A DNA stretch of 64,000 nucleotides from Physcia stellaris (Eukaryota > Ascomycota > Lecanoromycetes > Caliciales > Physciaceae), in NCBI GenBank assembly GCA_018902385.1, contig JABSSW010000021.1:1-64000 (forward strand). The letters are read 5' to 3'. Position 1 is the stretch's first letter. Each line of letters begins with the position of its first letter. This document shows positions 49,902 through 63,416 of the stretch, one piece after another. The notes beneath the pieces are model-generated. The model saw only the letters and a list, made by a program, of their open reading frames with translations, had not been told where the DNA came from and made no database searches. The position numbers were made by a program, and so were the translations under genes.

Positions 49902-50369
49902 TTATTTTTTCGTCTTTTTCAAATTTCGTCTCGAAACGAATAAATCATTCTTTCTATCGATCGACATTGCGAAAAAATTCGTTGATTGTGATTCAAATAT
50001 CAATTTGATCATCGTTAAAACAAAAAGTTTCAAAACAAATGCGACAAATGTGAAAAAATAAATGCGAAAGCAAAAAAAAAAATGCGAAAACAAAAAAAAT
50101 ATAAAATCAAAAAATGAGAACTTTGTTGAGAATTTTGTTGAAAATCTTGATCGCGAAAATATTTGCAGATTAGTATGATGAAACGATCGATGTTTCAAAA
50201 TCGAACAGAAACAAAAACAGCAAAACGATATCGATTTCGCGAACGTATGCTGTTTCAAACTTTTCGAATTTGAATTTTTCGAGTTCTTATTAATCGGCGC
50301 GTTCTGATTGACTGCAGATTCTGAGACAGAAAATCGATTGACAAAATATTGACGTATTGACGACGACAA
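49902..50369 (-). pseudogene. Remnant of the IDDL/PIP/C2H2 gene family in LE3
   Basis: A decayed minus-strand stretch still reads SSSIRQYF then NSKSLKQHTFAKS, aligning to the PIP-box and PNPKSFxQxxPAxS blocks of the LE1 and LE2 proteins. It also shares the SRFSTKFSTKFSF-type repeat with LE2. DNA similarity to both (AATCG.CGCGTTCTGATTGACTGC) supports the match. Too decayed to describe further. Confidence 0.65.
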
Positions 50370-51070
50370 AGAACTGTGAAAAAGACGAACTGATTTGACT
50401 GAATAACAAATTCAATCGATTCGTGTTTTTCAATTATTCATGTCATTGTTTTTCTATCGTGTGTAATAAATTCATTTCCCATTGTTGTTGATTGCGAAAA
50501 TGTAAAAAAATCGAACGCATGCGCTTTTCGTGTCGTTGTAACGAATTCACTGAAATCGATATACGAACTCGTTCGTAAAACGTCATTGAAACAGATTCAT
50601 TAGTCGTTGTAACGAATTCATTGAATGTCATTAACGCAAACAGATTGCTGAAACATTGACGAAACGAAACGAAACGAATAGATTTCTCGACAATGTTGAA
50701 AATGTAACAAGTTTAAAAATCGAAAATTTTGAAATTGATTTTGAATGATTGTTTTGTTGATTTGATATGAAATTGTTGTTGTGTGTGATTTTTATTTTTT
50801 TCTTTAACAAGCGATGTTTCAACGCTTCAAAAAATGAATATTGTAAAAATCATTTTGATGTAAATGAGCAAACTGATTCGAAAACATGAAAATCGTTTAT
50901 TGACTGAATGTCGATTGATTTCGACGAACAAAAAAATCGATTATTGATTGTCGTTGTAACAGATTCATTGATTGATTGATTTTCGAAACAAAAAAATCAA
51001 TTGTTGACGATCGTTTCGTTGATCTGAAAATGTTTTATGTAATTTCATTCAATTCACGAAAATTCGTTTT

Positions 51071-51367
51071 TGTAAGACTCAAAAAATGTGACATCAGAGA
51101 TGTATAACAGAAACGATTGTATGGTAAACTAATAACTGCTGAACTAACTGCCTTGCAAATTCTCAATTATATAAACAATTAATCTGTTAAATTGTACGAA
51201 CTCGCAAACTCTCGCGCATGAATATTCATGCGATATTCGAAAATGTGAATTTTGCTAATTGCAAATCGAAATTGCTCGTTTCGCGATGTAATCGATCTGA
51301 TGTTTCGAATCTGCTTGACGAAATCCGATTCGCACTGCTTGCAGATTTGAATTCTGAATGTCTTACA
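51071..51367 (-). repeat. LTR of element A (left)
   Basis: 297 bp; preceded by GTTTT. Confidence 0.92.
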
Positions 51368-54300
51368 CGCGTTTTTTTCTTAACATCGAAATTTCTTGAA
51401 ATGATTTTTTTTCATATGTTTTGCAGCAGAAATTCTGAGCTTGTGTGTGTATGTTTCATTCATAAAATTTGAAAAATCGCTGTAATCGCGATTTTCGCAC
51501 TCAAAATTTTTACGTTTGAAGAATCACTGTGACCGTGACTTTCGCATCCGAAATATTTTATCATTTTTCTCGATCTCTAATCAGTCTGCGTTAAAAATCT
51601 GAAAATCATCTTCGTGAGTGATTCAAAAAAACATGATTTGATGACTCGACTGCCTGTTGCTTTCAAAATCGAAAATTTGATTTCGTACAATTCACAGTCT
51701 TCGTCTGATGACTGACAGCTAATTGATGACAATAAGATTTGAATTTGAGTCAATATCTTTCTTCTTATCTTCTCGTTATTTATATCGAAGTCGATGAGTT
51801 GACGAGAATGATTTGAATGCGAAAAACATCGTATGATTTTTATTGATGAAATAATCGCGATCGCATTGAATGCATTAAATTTTGATTTCTTGCATTTCAT
51901 TTCACATTCACAATACTCAACGCTCAGTTAAATCGGACAGCAGTTTCTGAAGATGATTTTGACACGATTCAATTTTTCATGCGTCGTAAACTCTAAGCAG
52001 TAATAAAGCACAAAGCGATGACATGAGATCGTGATATTGAACTTCAATCAATTGCTTTATCAAAAAAATGCATTTACAGAACGCTGAACGCGTCATGATA
52101 TTTGATGCAGATTGCTTTCGAATCGATTGTATTGTCAAAAAAACTGTGTTGTCGTGCTATTGATTTTCAAATACGTTCTCGCTGTACGACTTGTTCGAAA
52201 CTGTTTTATTTCTTGTCAATGTCGATATTTTGTAGCTGATGCAAAGATTTTAACGAAACTTTCTTTTTTTTTTTAGCTTAAACTTCTCAGAAAGCAAAAC
52301 GATCTTTGAATACAATTATGTGATAAATTCATTGTTTGAGTACTTGAATGAGAATTTTTGCGTTATATGTCTTGTTCGCATACGTTTGACTGTTTCGAGT
52401 TTTAAATCTTGAAAGATTTCGACAAAATCTTGAGCGATGTTACTTTCATCGATGTTTCATGCTTAGCAAACTGATTTTATCATGAGCAATCAATTGTTTG
52501 TCAATTGTGTTCTGCACGATCAAGAAAATCATGAAATTGTGCTGTGTGCGAGATTTTCTGCGATCATTTGCACATTTCACGCTTTATTCTCCGATAATTT
52601 GCTATGAGATTCACGTAAAATTAGTTCATATCAGTGCTCGTTGAATTGAAACGACAACTTATCGTGTGATTTTCGACGAATTGTTTTTTCGCAAATCTCT
52701 TATTCATGTTTGCATGCTTAGATTTTGTCAAAATGTTTCGCAGCGACATTATATCTTGCAATTTATGATTTTACGCACATGTTAAGATATGACGAGATGT
52801 TTTGTAACTTTTTCGATTTACATGCTTCAGTTCTGACGAGATGTTTGCGACGATCATATATTTCGCAGTTTTTGATCGTGTTTGCATGTTCGTGACTTGA
52901 CTTTTTGTATGTTTCAGTCCGGACGAAATGTCTTGACAATTGACTTATATTTCGCTTTCGCTTTATCGTGCATAAAAGATTATATCTTAAGTTTTGACGA
53001 GATGTCTTGACAACGATCAATATTTCGCAGTTCGCAATACTTTTTTTGATCGCATGTTTTGAGATGTTTTTCATCAAAGTGCTCGATCAGATGCGTTTCA
53101 CATCGAAGATTCGATCAGAAGTTGTTTTCACACGAATGACGTTTTTTTATGATTTCTGTTCGATTTACAATATTTTCGTATTGATTTCAAGATGTCTTCA
53201 TCGAGATGCTCGATCAAAAATTGTCTATATTGTCGACGCTTTTATATAATTTTATTCGATTTACAATACGCTCGTATTAATTTTGAGATGCTTTTAAATC
53301 AAAATGTTCGATCAGAAATTGTTTGCATTGTCGACGTCTCTCTTATTAAAACTTGATGACACGTAAAACAATTGCGTGTTAAATTTTCAACTCGTTTATT
53401 TTTGTCAATGCGAGCGTGATCATATCAGAAGTAACTAATTTCTGTCTCACATTGCACATGAAATTTGCGACAATGAACGAATCAAATCATTTATGTATGA
53501 GCTTGAAAATCGTCGTCGATGTTTTCTTTTATTTCAGATTCGTGAACATGTTTTTGCTCAGTCATTCATTGATCAAATTCGAGAATTCGCGCATTATCAA
53601 TATTATTATATTTATCGACGATCACGTCTGATGCACAATCGAAAACAACAAAAAAATCATTCGAAAAACTGTTTTTTTCGTTTTTTTTAACGAAATCATT
53701 CGAAAAATTAATTTTTCGTTGTCAGAAATTTTTCGAAAAATTTATAACTTTTTTATGAATTGACTTTGCATTGCTGCATGAATCACATCGAAAAACTTGA
53801 AAAGCATTGTAATCGTGATTTTTCATTTAGCAGACTCGAATTGATCGATTTGTTTGCAAAAATCGTCGCAAAACGTCAGATTGACGATTGTTTTTGAATT
53901 TTTTTTTTCAACGATTTTTTCATTGAGTTGTCTGTGCTTGTTGAGATTTCGATGATATTATGATCAGAATTTTTGTGTTCTTTTGCATTGCAGAAATCAT
54001 TTTGACGAAAATTTTTTGCGTTGTTCTGAGCGTCGATTTTCACGTGAACGATTTAGTCGAGTCGAATTATTGCAAAATAGATGCTTTCAAAAGCTTTCAA
54101 GAGTGCGCTTCGTCGACGTTTAAAAAATTGATTGTTTTTTGACAGTTGTTCTTTTATGAAGTATTTGTAAAGTTGTAACTTTGTACAGCTTCAAGAAATC
54201 GAAAGTTTCAAATACATTTCTCGATGTTGATTATAGTTGTATAGCGACTCGTTCTGTTGCATTTGCAAATTCTTTTATTTCGAAAAAACGACGAGTTTTT

Positions 54301-56443
54301 TTTTGTTTTTGCGTCTGCACATCTTGAAAGAAGACAGCGAGAACGATCTGTCTTTATGATTTGTGAATTGTATGATTTTTGTTCGAATACACTATAACGT
54401 ATAAATTGAGACGTTTCGTCGAAAATCTAAGTGCAAGCGAATCAACGAGACAAGAACAGAACGATGTATTCAACAGTTTGTTTCAACGTCGTTTTGCGTT
54501 TGTACTTTGCTTTGTGCGAAATCTGTCGCATTTCGCATGTCTCAATCATATAAAAATTTGTAATTGCGAAACTCGTTGCTCGTGCGCAATCGTAAGATTT
54601 GTACAATACAGATTGCAAGTTTTCGTCGAGCGATTCTTGATCAAATGATAAATTGATATTTTCAAGAAAATGAAAGGACTGAAACGTTTAATAAAATCGT
54701 TTCGATGCTTGTACAGCATATTTTCTCACTCGACTTCAGATTCGATAAGCTGTTTTTCAGATATTTGCTCAAGTAAATTTTCAATATTGTTAGTCATCTT
54801 TCGATAAAAAAGAGTAGATAAAACTATGAGGTGATTTTTTGCTCTACTGCGAGCCTATTGTATGCTCGTGATTCATTACGGGCTCGTCAGACATATCGCA
54901 TGCTCGTCAAATTTATTGCAAGTCTGCTGATCAGATTGTATGTCCGTCAAACCCAAAATACGTCAAATCGTGACTGAATGACTCGCATTTTTTTTGTCGA
55001 CGTTTATGTCTTCGATTTTCTGCAAAATGAAATCTATACGAGTTCATTGCTCAGAATGAGTTTCATTCGAGATCGTGTCATCGTCATGAAGTATTCGTAC
55101 GAATACAAAAAAATTCTATATTGACTGTAGATAATAGAATCGACTGATTCTTTCGACTCGATGTGCTCGAAACGGTTTATTGTGAAAAATTTTGCATTGC
55201 AGAATGCCAAGATCAGATTTGATCAATATATTCATCTTAGTTTTGTTGCATTCAGAGCAGTTCCACGAAATCGGCTGATTCAGACCAATTTTTAGAGATT
55301 CTCGTTCAGAAAGCGTCTGCGGCTGTTTTTGTCCAAGAATTATACTCGTACGAAACAGACGTCAATGATCTGAATTGACTGTCGTTCAAGGTCACAGCAT
55401 CATGGCTAGAAACCTGAGATGAAACTGCTTTGAGTTCAGCGAAGACATTACTTTGAACTAACTTTTCTATTGCAATTAGCCATGCAGGGCTCCTTGCGAC
55501 AACGCTTGATGATAATGCCAGCAGGACTCGTCGCGAAGAGCCCATTGATGCTATTGCTTATTGGGCAATCCACTATACGGGCTTGCCTGGAGGTGATCAG
55601 ACCGTCCATTTCTTCAAGAACAGCTTTCAGATACAGCACTGCTTGCCGCATCCACAGCTCTGGCTATCGTCGGAGCGTCGACGATGCAACGACCTTAACT
55701 GACTTTCTGTTAGCCTCATCGAATGTGGATTTCCTACCGCCTTTTGGTCTGGAACCATATTGCATCCATATGAGACCACATCCTGTGCGGTTTCTCGACC
55801 TCATGCTCTTGTTGAGGCCAGTATCCGACCTGCTCTTGTGGATGTCTCGGTGTTATGGCTCTTGATGTTCTGAGCTGGAAGCAAGCACGCCGAAGCCGTT
55901 ACTCTCGAGTTGTTCCTTGATGGCTCGAGTATAGGATATGGAATCTCCATTTCGCATTTGGTGCTCCGGCAAGGTGCGCAGGCTTTTCCAATTGCCTTGA
56001 CGTTCTTGGCCTGCCGTTACTGCTATGGGCATCCGAGAGCTTGGAATGATTGGCGCTTGTCGCTGGAGACGGGAGCAAGGCCGAATGGTTGAAGCCACGT
56101 ATGTAGGCTTGTCATTGTATGGAGGTAGGTAGCTTGCTCTTGAAGCTTCTGTCTTGTAGCTCTTCAAGCTCGTGCTCGCTCCCTAGACTGAACAATACGT
56201 GGTAGTATGCCAGTACAATCAGCCAGGATTGCGATACTTAGCTGTATGCTATAGGCTCTTCATGCTATGGCCTGGTTTTCGTCCAGACTTCTGATTTCTG
56301 GAGGACGAGTTTCTCGTTCAGCTCGAAGCTTGAGGACGCAGCACGTCCAGCGGTTGAATCGCTTGACTGCTAGGCTGCTAGGCTGCTAGACTGCTAGCTA
56401 TACACGAGTGGTGCTAACCTGATGATTATGATAGTTATTAGAA

Positions 56444-56740
56444 TGTAAGACTCAAGGAATGTGGCACCAGAGATGTATAGCAGAGACGATTGTATGACTA
56501 GACTAATAATTGCTGAACTAACTGCCTTGCAAACTTTCAATTATATAAACAATTAATTTGTTGAATTGTACGAATTCGCAAATTTTCGCGCATGAATATT
56601 CATGCGATATTCGAAGTGTGAATTTTGCTAGTTGCAGACCGAAATTGCTCGTTTCGCGATGTAATCGGTTTGGTGTTTCGAATCTGCTTGACGGAATCCG
56701 ATCCGCACTGTCTGCAGATCTGAATCCTGAGTGCCTTACA
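56444..56740 (-). repeat. LTR of element A (right)
   Basis: About 297 bp; followed by GTTTT; roughly two dozen differences from the left copy, nearly all one type of transition. Confidence 0.92.
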
Positions 56741-56830
56741 GTTTTGTGACTTGATGACTTTTTCGAAAAATTTGAATTGAAAGTCAAATGAACAACATTC
56801 ATCGTTTGCAAAGACAAAACTTTACATTTT

Positions 56831-57000
56831 GACGATTTTTTTGACTCGCGTATTTCTACGAGTGATTCGACGATTTTCTTTTGATTTGCGTATTTCTACA
56901 AGTGATTTGACGATTTTTTTTAATTATTCGCGTATTTTTACGAACATATTTGACGATTTTGTTTTGTTTACTCGCGTATTTCGACGAACAATTCATTTGT
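56831..57000. repeat. Tandem repeat, about 4 units of 38-46 bp
   Basis: Units share TGACGATTTT then ACTCGCGTATTTCTACGA. They belong to the LE3 interior left between elements A and B. Confidence 0.8.
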
Positions 57001-57002
57001 TT

Positions 57003-57308
57003 TGTAAGATACGGAGTGTGACATCAGAAATGTATAGCAGAAAACGATATTATGACTAGACTAATAATTGCAAAACTAATTGTCTTGCAAATTTTCTGTT
57101 ATATAATCGTTTTGTCTGTTCAATTGTACGAATAGATCGAGCAACGTGTTTCAATTGCAAATCACTCGATTTATTGTTTGTTGTGATACAAAGAAATGCA
57201 AACAGCATTTTTTCGAATTCGATGTTTGCTTTGCAAATGATCAGCATATTTCAATTTTGTCGAAATTCGATCATACTTTTTGTCGATTTGAATTTTGAGT
57301 GTTTTACA
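57003..57308 (-). repeat. LTR of element B (left)
   Basis: 306 bp; preceded by TGTTT. Confidence 0.92.
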
Positions 57309-60300
57309 TGCGTTTTCTTCTTAGCATCGAAGTCTCTTGAGATGATTTTCTTTCATATGTTTTGCAGCAGAGATTTTTAGATCTGTATGTGTGCTTCATG
57401 TTTGAAGACTTGAAGAATCATTGTAGTCGTGATTTTCGCATCGAATATGCTGACTTGAAAAATCATTATCGTCGTGATTTTCGCATCGAATTTCGTTTTT
57501 CTCGATTTCTAATCAGCCTGCATTAAAAATCTGAAAATCATTTTCGCGAATGACTCAAAAAAAGCATGATTTGATGATTTCATTGTCTGCTGCTTTCAAA
57601 ATCAAGAATTTGATTTCGTACAATTCACAGTTTTCGATTTGATGACATAACAGTTGACTGAATGACAAAGAAATCGAATTCGAGTCTTTATTACTTTCTA
57701 TTTTTTTTACTTTCTATACTGAAATCGATGAGTTGCTTCGAAAAGAGAATGATTAGTCGCGAAAGACGTCGAATAAACGCGATCGCATCAATACATCAGG
57801 TTTCGAAATCTGCTCGATTTTCTATTCCTATCTTATCACGATACTCAACGCTCAGTTAGACCGGGCAGCAGCCTCTGGAGGTGTTTCTGACACGATTCAG
57901 CTCTCAATGCACCGTAAGCCTCAGGCAGTAAGCAGCACAGAGTTGATGACATGAGGTCGTGATGTTCGGCTTGAGCTTTGATACTTGCATGACTATTCGA
58001 GTCAGTTGCATCGTCAAAGGGATTATACCTGCAGGGCGCTGGGCGCGCCATGATACTGAACTGCTCTCAAGTCAATTGTATCACCAGAAGATTGCATTCG
58101 CCGTGCGATTGGCCATCAGATATCTTCTCGCTGTACGGCTTGCCCGAGACTTGGCCACTCGGCATGACTGTTCGAGTCAGTTGCCTCATCAAATGGATTG
58201 CACCTACAGGACACTGAACGCGCCGCGACATATGACTGCTCGAGTCAATTGTATCGCCAGAAAGACTGCGTCTGCCGTGCTGTTGCTTTCAGGTCCGTTT
58301 CTGTTGTATGATTTGAGTAAGTGACTTGATCATTTTTTGTCAATGTCGATGTCTTATAAGCTGATACGTGAATTCTATTAGCGGAGCTTTTTTTCTCTTT
58401 TAGCTTGAACTTTTTCGAGCAGCGAGATGAAACATCAGCGCAAAGACGTTTTGAATATAATCATGTGATGAGTTCATTTTTTGAATATTTTGATAAAAAC
58501 GAGTTTTCGCTTGAGTCTGATATGTTTCGTTGACATACATTTGACTGATTCGAGTACTAAATTATGCACGTTTAAAAACATCGTGATTTTTCGTGCATTG
58601 ACTTGTAAACTTGATTTATTTTTGAAAAATTCAAACAAATTATCGTCATGAAATGAAATTTTATAACATTTATGAGATTTTTTGCGATCATCATTTTGTG
58701 AATACACAGTTCATGCTTTATTTTCTGATAATTTGTTATGTTATTCACGTAAAGTTAATTCATTTCAATTTCATTGAACGAAAACGATAATTTATCGTGT
58801 AATTTGTGACGAGATGCTTGTTGCAAATTTTTGATTCATGCTCGCATGTTTAAATTCTGTCGAAATGTTTGAATAATTCATATTTCGCAATTTATGATCG
58901 TGTTTGCACGTTAAAATATGACGAGATGTTTTATTTGTTCGCAATTGACGCATGTCTCCTTGTTTTGAATTTTATTATGTTCGAATTTTGACGAAATGTT
59001 TTGCTTGCTTGCAATTGATGCATGATTCGTGACTTGATTATCGATATGTTTCAATACGAACGAAATGTCTTTGCAATTGATTTGTATTTCGCTTTCGACT
59101 TGTTGCATTACATGTGAAAATATACATAAATTTTGAGAAAATGTCTTTACAAATGATTTATTTTTTTCAGTTTTTGATTTCTGTTGACATGTTCAAATTC
59201 TGAATCGTGTTTGCATGTTAAAATTCTGAGACGAGATGTTGTGCTTGCTTGCACGTGACGCATGTTTCGCAATATGTTTAGTTTTGCTCGCATGCTCAAG
59301 TTTTGACGAGTTGTCTTTAACGACATTATATTTCGCAGTTTACGATCGCTTTTTGCATGTTAGAATCGTGTTTAGTGTTCGATGAATCATCTCGCGTTTG
59401 ATTCGATTTACAATATTTTCGTATTGATTTTAAGATGCGTTTCACATCAAGTGCTCGATCAGAATTTGTTTCGCATCGACGACGTTTTTTTCTTAAGATT
59501 CGACGAGACGTACAATGATTTTTGTGTCATAATATTTCATTTTATCGTCGTGTCAATGTCGACGTGACATATCAAAAGTAATTAATTTTTGTCTCACTTG
59601 AATCGCACGAAATTTGAAACAATGAACGAATTCAAATTTCGAAAGTCGTCGTCATTGTTTACAGCAAATTCGTGAATATGCTTCTGCTCAATCATTTTAC
59701 GAATCAGACTCGAAAATTCGCGCATTATCAATATTATTATATTGTATTCATCGACGATCACGTCTGATGCACAATCGAGAATAAAAACGAAATCATTCGA
59801 ACACGAAATATTTCTTCGTTTGAATTGACTTGAAGCTCATTCGAGCACGAATTATTTGTTTTTCGTTTGATTTGATTTCAACATTTTTGTTTGATCGCAT
59901 CGAAATGATTTGATTTTTGCATTTTTGTTTGATCGCATCGAAATGACTTGATTTGAAAAATCATTATCGTCGTGATTTTCGCATTTGACAGATTCGAATT
60001 GATCGAGACAAATTGTTCGAACAAGTCGTTTTCATTGCAGAATTTTTATTGTCGAAACGATAATCGATGACGATGTTACGTTTATCGTGTTTGTTGAGAT
60101 TTCGATGATATTATGATCAGAAATAGAATTTATTGCTTTGTTTTGAGCGTCGATTTTCACGCGAACGATTTAATCGAATCGAATTGTTGCAAAATAAATG
60201 TTTTCAAGAGATTTCATGAATACGTTTCGTCGACGTTGAAAAGCTTGAAAATCTCGAGAATTGAGAAGTCGCTTGGACATTGCTTTATTCTCTATATGAA

Positions 60301-62667
60301 ATTTTGCTCATTTCTTAACATAAGATCAAGAAATCAGATTTATTGACGTTTTTATGAGTTTGTAATTTTGTACAATTTCAAGTATTTAGAGCACATTTTT
60401 TAATGTAACTCGTTGTTTGTATAGCATTTCACATTGCTGCATCTACACATTCGTCGAAGAAAACGACGAAGTTTTTGCTTTTACGTTTGCACAATTTCAG
60501 AGAAAACGAGTCTAAAAGATCGATACTATGACTAATAACGTGTATGATTCTTGTTTGAATACATCATAACGTATGAATCGAAACGTTTCGTCAAAGATTT
60601 ATTGTGCGAACCAATCAGCGAGACAAGAACAGAACGATGTATTCAACAATTTGTTTCAATGTCGTTTGACGTTTTGTATTTTGTTTCGTGCGAAATCTGT
60701 CGTATGTCGCATGTTTCAATCATATGAAAATTTGTAATTGCGAAATTTGTTGCTCGTGCACAATCATACGATCTGTATAAATAGTGAGTTTTCGTCGAGC
60801 GAGTGACAAAATTGAAAAATTTGATAAAATCGTTTTCGATGTTTGTACAGCACATTTTCTTGCTCGACTTCAGATTCAATGAGAGTGAAAAAGTTGAAAT
60901 GTCTAATAAGATCGTTTTCTAAATGTTCAATCAAGTATATTCTCAATGTTGTTAGTCATTTTTCGTTAAGAAATAAATAGAACTAAAAGATGATTTTTGT
61001 TCGATTTGCAAGTCTATTGTATGTTCGTGATTCATTGCGAACTCGTCAAACATATCGCATGTTCGTTAAATCTGCTGCATGTGCATTGAGCAAATTATAT
61101 GTTCGTCAAATTCGTTATTCGTCAAATTCATGAATTTTTTTGTGAATTACGTTTGCGAATGTCTTCGATTTTTGATAAAAATAAACTGTTTGATTTCATT
61201 ATTCGACATGCGTTTCATTCGAAATCGTTTTCTCGTCATGAAATATTCGTACGAATACAGCAAAAATTTTATTTTGATTATAAAGAATAAAATCGATTGA
61301 TTTTTTCGGCTCGATGTGCTCGATATGATTTATGATGAAAAGATTTTGCATTGAAAAGTGTCAAGATCGATATATTCACGTTGATTTTGAATAATTGCAT
61401 TCATGCGATTTCACGAAATATCGATTGATTCAAATCAACTTTTAGAAATTTTCGTTAAGAAAGCGTTTGCGACTATTTTTGTTCGAGAATGATATTCGTA
61501 CGAAGCAGATGTCAATGATTTGAATTGAATGCTATTCAAAATTTCAGTCTCGTGACTAGAAGTCTGAGATGAAACTGCTTGAATTCAACAAAGACATTAT
61601 TTTTCGAATTGATCTTTTCATCTGAAGTCGATGTGACTCGCATTCATATCATGAATATTATTGTTTGTTCACACGAAACTGCTTGCGACGACGTTTGATG
61701 CAAGTTTTTGCAAAGTTCGTCGCAAAAAACTCGTCGCTGCTATGTTTCTTGCTCATTGCTTATTGTTTTGAGAACTTCCATTATGCAATGTGAACTTGAT
61801 CAGAAATGGCCAGATCGCTCATTTGTTGTATCGTCGTCAAAACTAATTCTCGCAAAGTCAGCACTTTGCACGTGATATAATACTGAATCTTTTGCTTTGC
61901 TTATGCGTTGCCGATTCGCGTTGCCGAATATCGACGATACAGTGTATCTTGACTGATTTCCTGTTAGTCTTATCGAACGTGAATTCTTTATCGCCGTTCT
62001 CGTCTTGAATGACATTATATCCATGCGGTTTCTCGATCGCGTGTTCTTGTTGAAAGCCGCCATGTGATTTCCTGACGAGAATATTCTGCTATACTCTTAC
62101 TGAGGCCACCGTCCGATCAGCTCTTGAGAATGCCCTTGATATTTTGTCGCATTGCTTCTCCATGGTTGTTCGGATATAGTGGACCCATTCTGGATAGAAG
62201 CTCTGACGAACTGCGCAGGCTTTTCCGATGACTTTGACGTTCTTGACCTGTCGTCACTGCCATGAATAATCGAGACCTGGAATAACTGACGCTTGTCGCT
62301 AGAGATGCCAACGAGGCCGAATGCTTTTTCATGATTGTTGTTTGCTTTAGGCTTCTCATTGCATCGAGATAACTTGCTTTCGAAACATTGCCTTGAGACC
62401 AATTTCAGATAGCTCTTCAAGCTCGGACTCGCTCCCTAGACTGAACAATGTAGTGATAGCAGAGTTATACAATCAGTCATGATTGCGATACTTAGCTGTA
62501 TAGTATACAGTCTCCTTCTCGACCTGTTTCTCGTTCAGACTCTTGTAAAATCGATATTTTGTCCGGATCGAACGCTGAGAACGTAGCAACACGTCTAACC
62601 AATGAACTGCTTGACTGCTAACTATACACGAGTGATGCTAACCGGATGATTATTGTAATTGTTAAAA

Positions 62668-62973
62668 TGTAAGATACGAAGTGTGACATCAGAGATGTAT
62701 AACAGAAAACGATATTATGACTAGACTAATAATTGCAAAACTAATTGTCTTGCAAACTTTCTGTTATATAATCGTTTTGTTTGTTCAATTGTACGAATAA
62801 ATCGAACAACGTGTTTCAATTGCAAGTCATTCGGCTTATTGTTTGTTATGATACAAAGAAATGCAAACAACATTTCTTCGAATTCGATGTTTGCTTTGCA
62901 GATGATCAGCATATCTCAATTTTGTCGAAATTCGATCATACTTTCTGCCGATCTGAATTCTGAATGTTTTACA
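62668..62973 (-). repeat. LTR of element B (right)
   Basis: 306 bp; followed by TGTTT. Confidence 0.92.
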
Positions 62974-63228
62974 TGTTTCGACAAAACGTTTGATCGAATG
63001 TCAATTAATCTCGCAAAATTCAAAACGAGAAATCGCGTGTTGAAAACAATGAATCGTCATTGCTGATTGAATGAAATTGCGCTGAAGACGTCATCGTCGC
63101 AAATAGATTGAAATTTCGTGCTGAAAATGAAATCGTCACGAATTGAATCGTCGTGTTTCTTTTTATTCGTTGACGATGTTAACGAGTGTGAAATTTACAT
63201 CGCTCGTCACGATGAAGATCAAATATAA

Positions 63229-63416
63229 TGTCAGAAATCGTGTTTGACTAAAAGATTAACAAATAACAAAACGAAAATATTTGATTTAAAAAGCAAATAT
63301 CTACATGAAAATCGAATGTCAAAAGTAAAAATGTGCGTCAAGTTTTCACTAGTTTCGATATGAACTTTTGCTGATAAAATAAGTTTTCAATCGAGATTTC
63401 AAACATGTTCGTAACA
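63229..63416 (-). repeat. LTR of LE3 (right)
   Basis: 188 bp, followed by GAAAC. About a dozen transitions separate the two LTRs. Confidence 0.9.

Larger units (their letters stand above)
51071..56740 (-). mobile_element. Element A: large LTR element without recognisable pol (LARD-like), nested in LE3
   Basis: LTRs of 297 bp (51071-51367, 56444-56740; TGTAAGACTC..CTTACA) with a perfect 5-bp duplication GTTTT on each side. A purine run (AAGAAAAAAACGCG, read on the minus strand) beside the left LTR looks like a polypurine tract, which gives the minus orientation. The 5.1-kb interior has no protease, reverse transcriptase or integrase that I can recognise. A less mutated patch at about 55400-56450 has short minus-strand open frames (for example 55853-56167) of unknown nature. 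It is closely related to element B. Mutated; middle age. Confidence 0.85.
57003..62973 (-). mobile_element. Element B: large LTR element without recognisable pol (LARD-like), nested in LE3
   Basis: LTRs of 306 bp (57003-57308, 62668-62973; TGTAAGATAC..TTTTACA) with a perfect duplication TGTTT on each side. A purine run AAGAAGAAAACGCA beside the left LTR (minus strand) looks like a polypurine tract. The interior aligns along its length with element A (for example the CATATGTTTTGCAGCAGA and ACGCTCAGTTAGA stretches), so A and B are two members of one family. No pol domain is recognised. Less mutated patches are at about 57840-58320 and 61800-62650. Mutated; middle age. Confidence 0.85.
49714..63416 (-). 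mobile_element. LE3: non-autonomous LTR element related to LE1/LE2, swollen by two insertions (fossil)
   Basis: Matching 188-bp LTRs lie at 49714-49901 and 63229-63416 (TGTCAGAAATCGTGT..TGTTCGTAACA), with a perfect duplication GAAAC at 49709-49713 and 63417-63421. Elements A (51071-56740) and B (57003-62973) sit inside; without them LE3 is about 2.05 kb, close to LE1 and LE2. The sequence beside the left LTR (TTATTTTTTCG..CGTCTCGAAACG) resembles the corresponding side of LE2. A minus-strand remnant of the same gene family is at about 49902-50369. Many breaks; older than LE1. Confidence 0.87.

Noticed and set aside
49714-63416. A single giant (13.7-kb) LTR element
   Set aside because: Two inner LTR pairs with their own perfect duplications (GTTTT, TGTTT) show that 11.6 kb of it is inserted guests.
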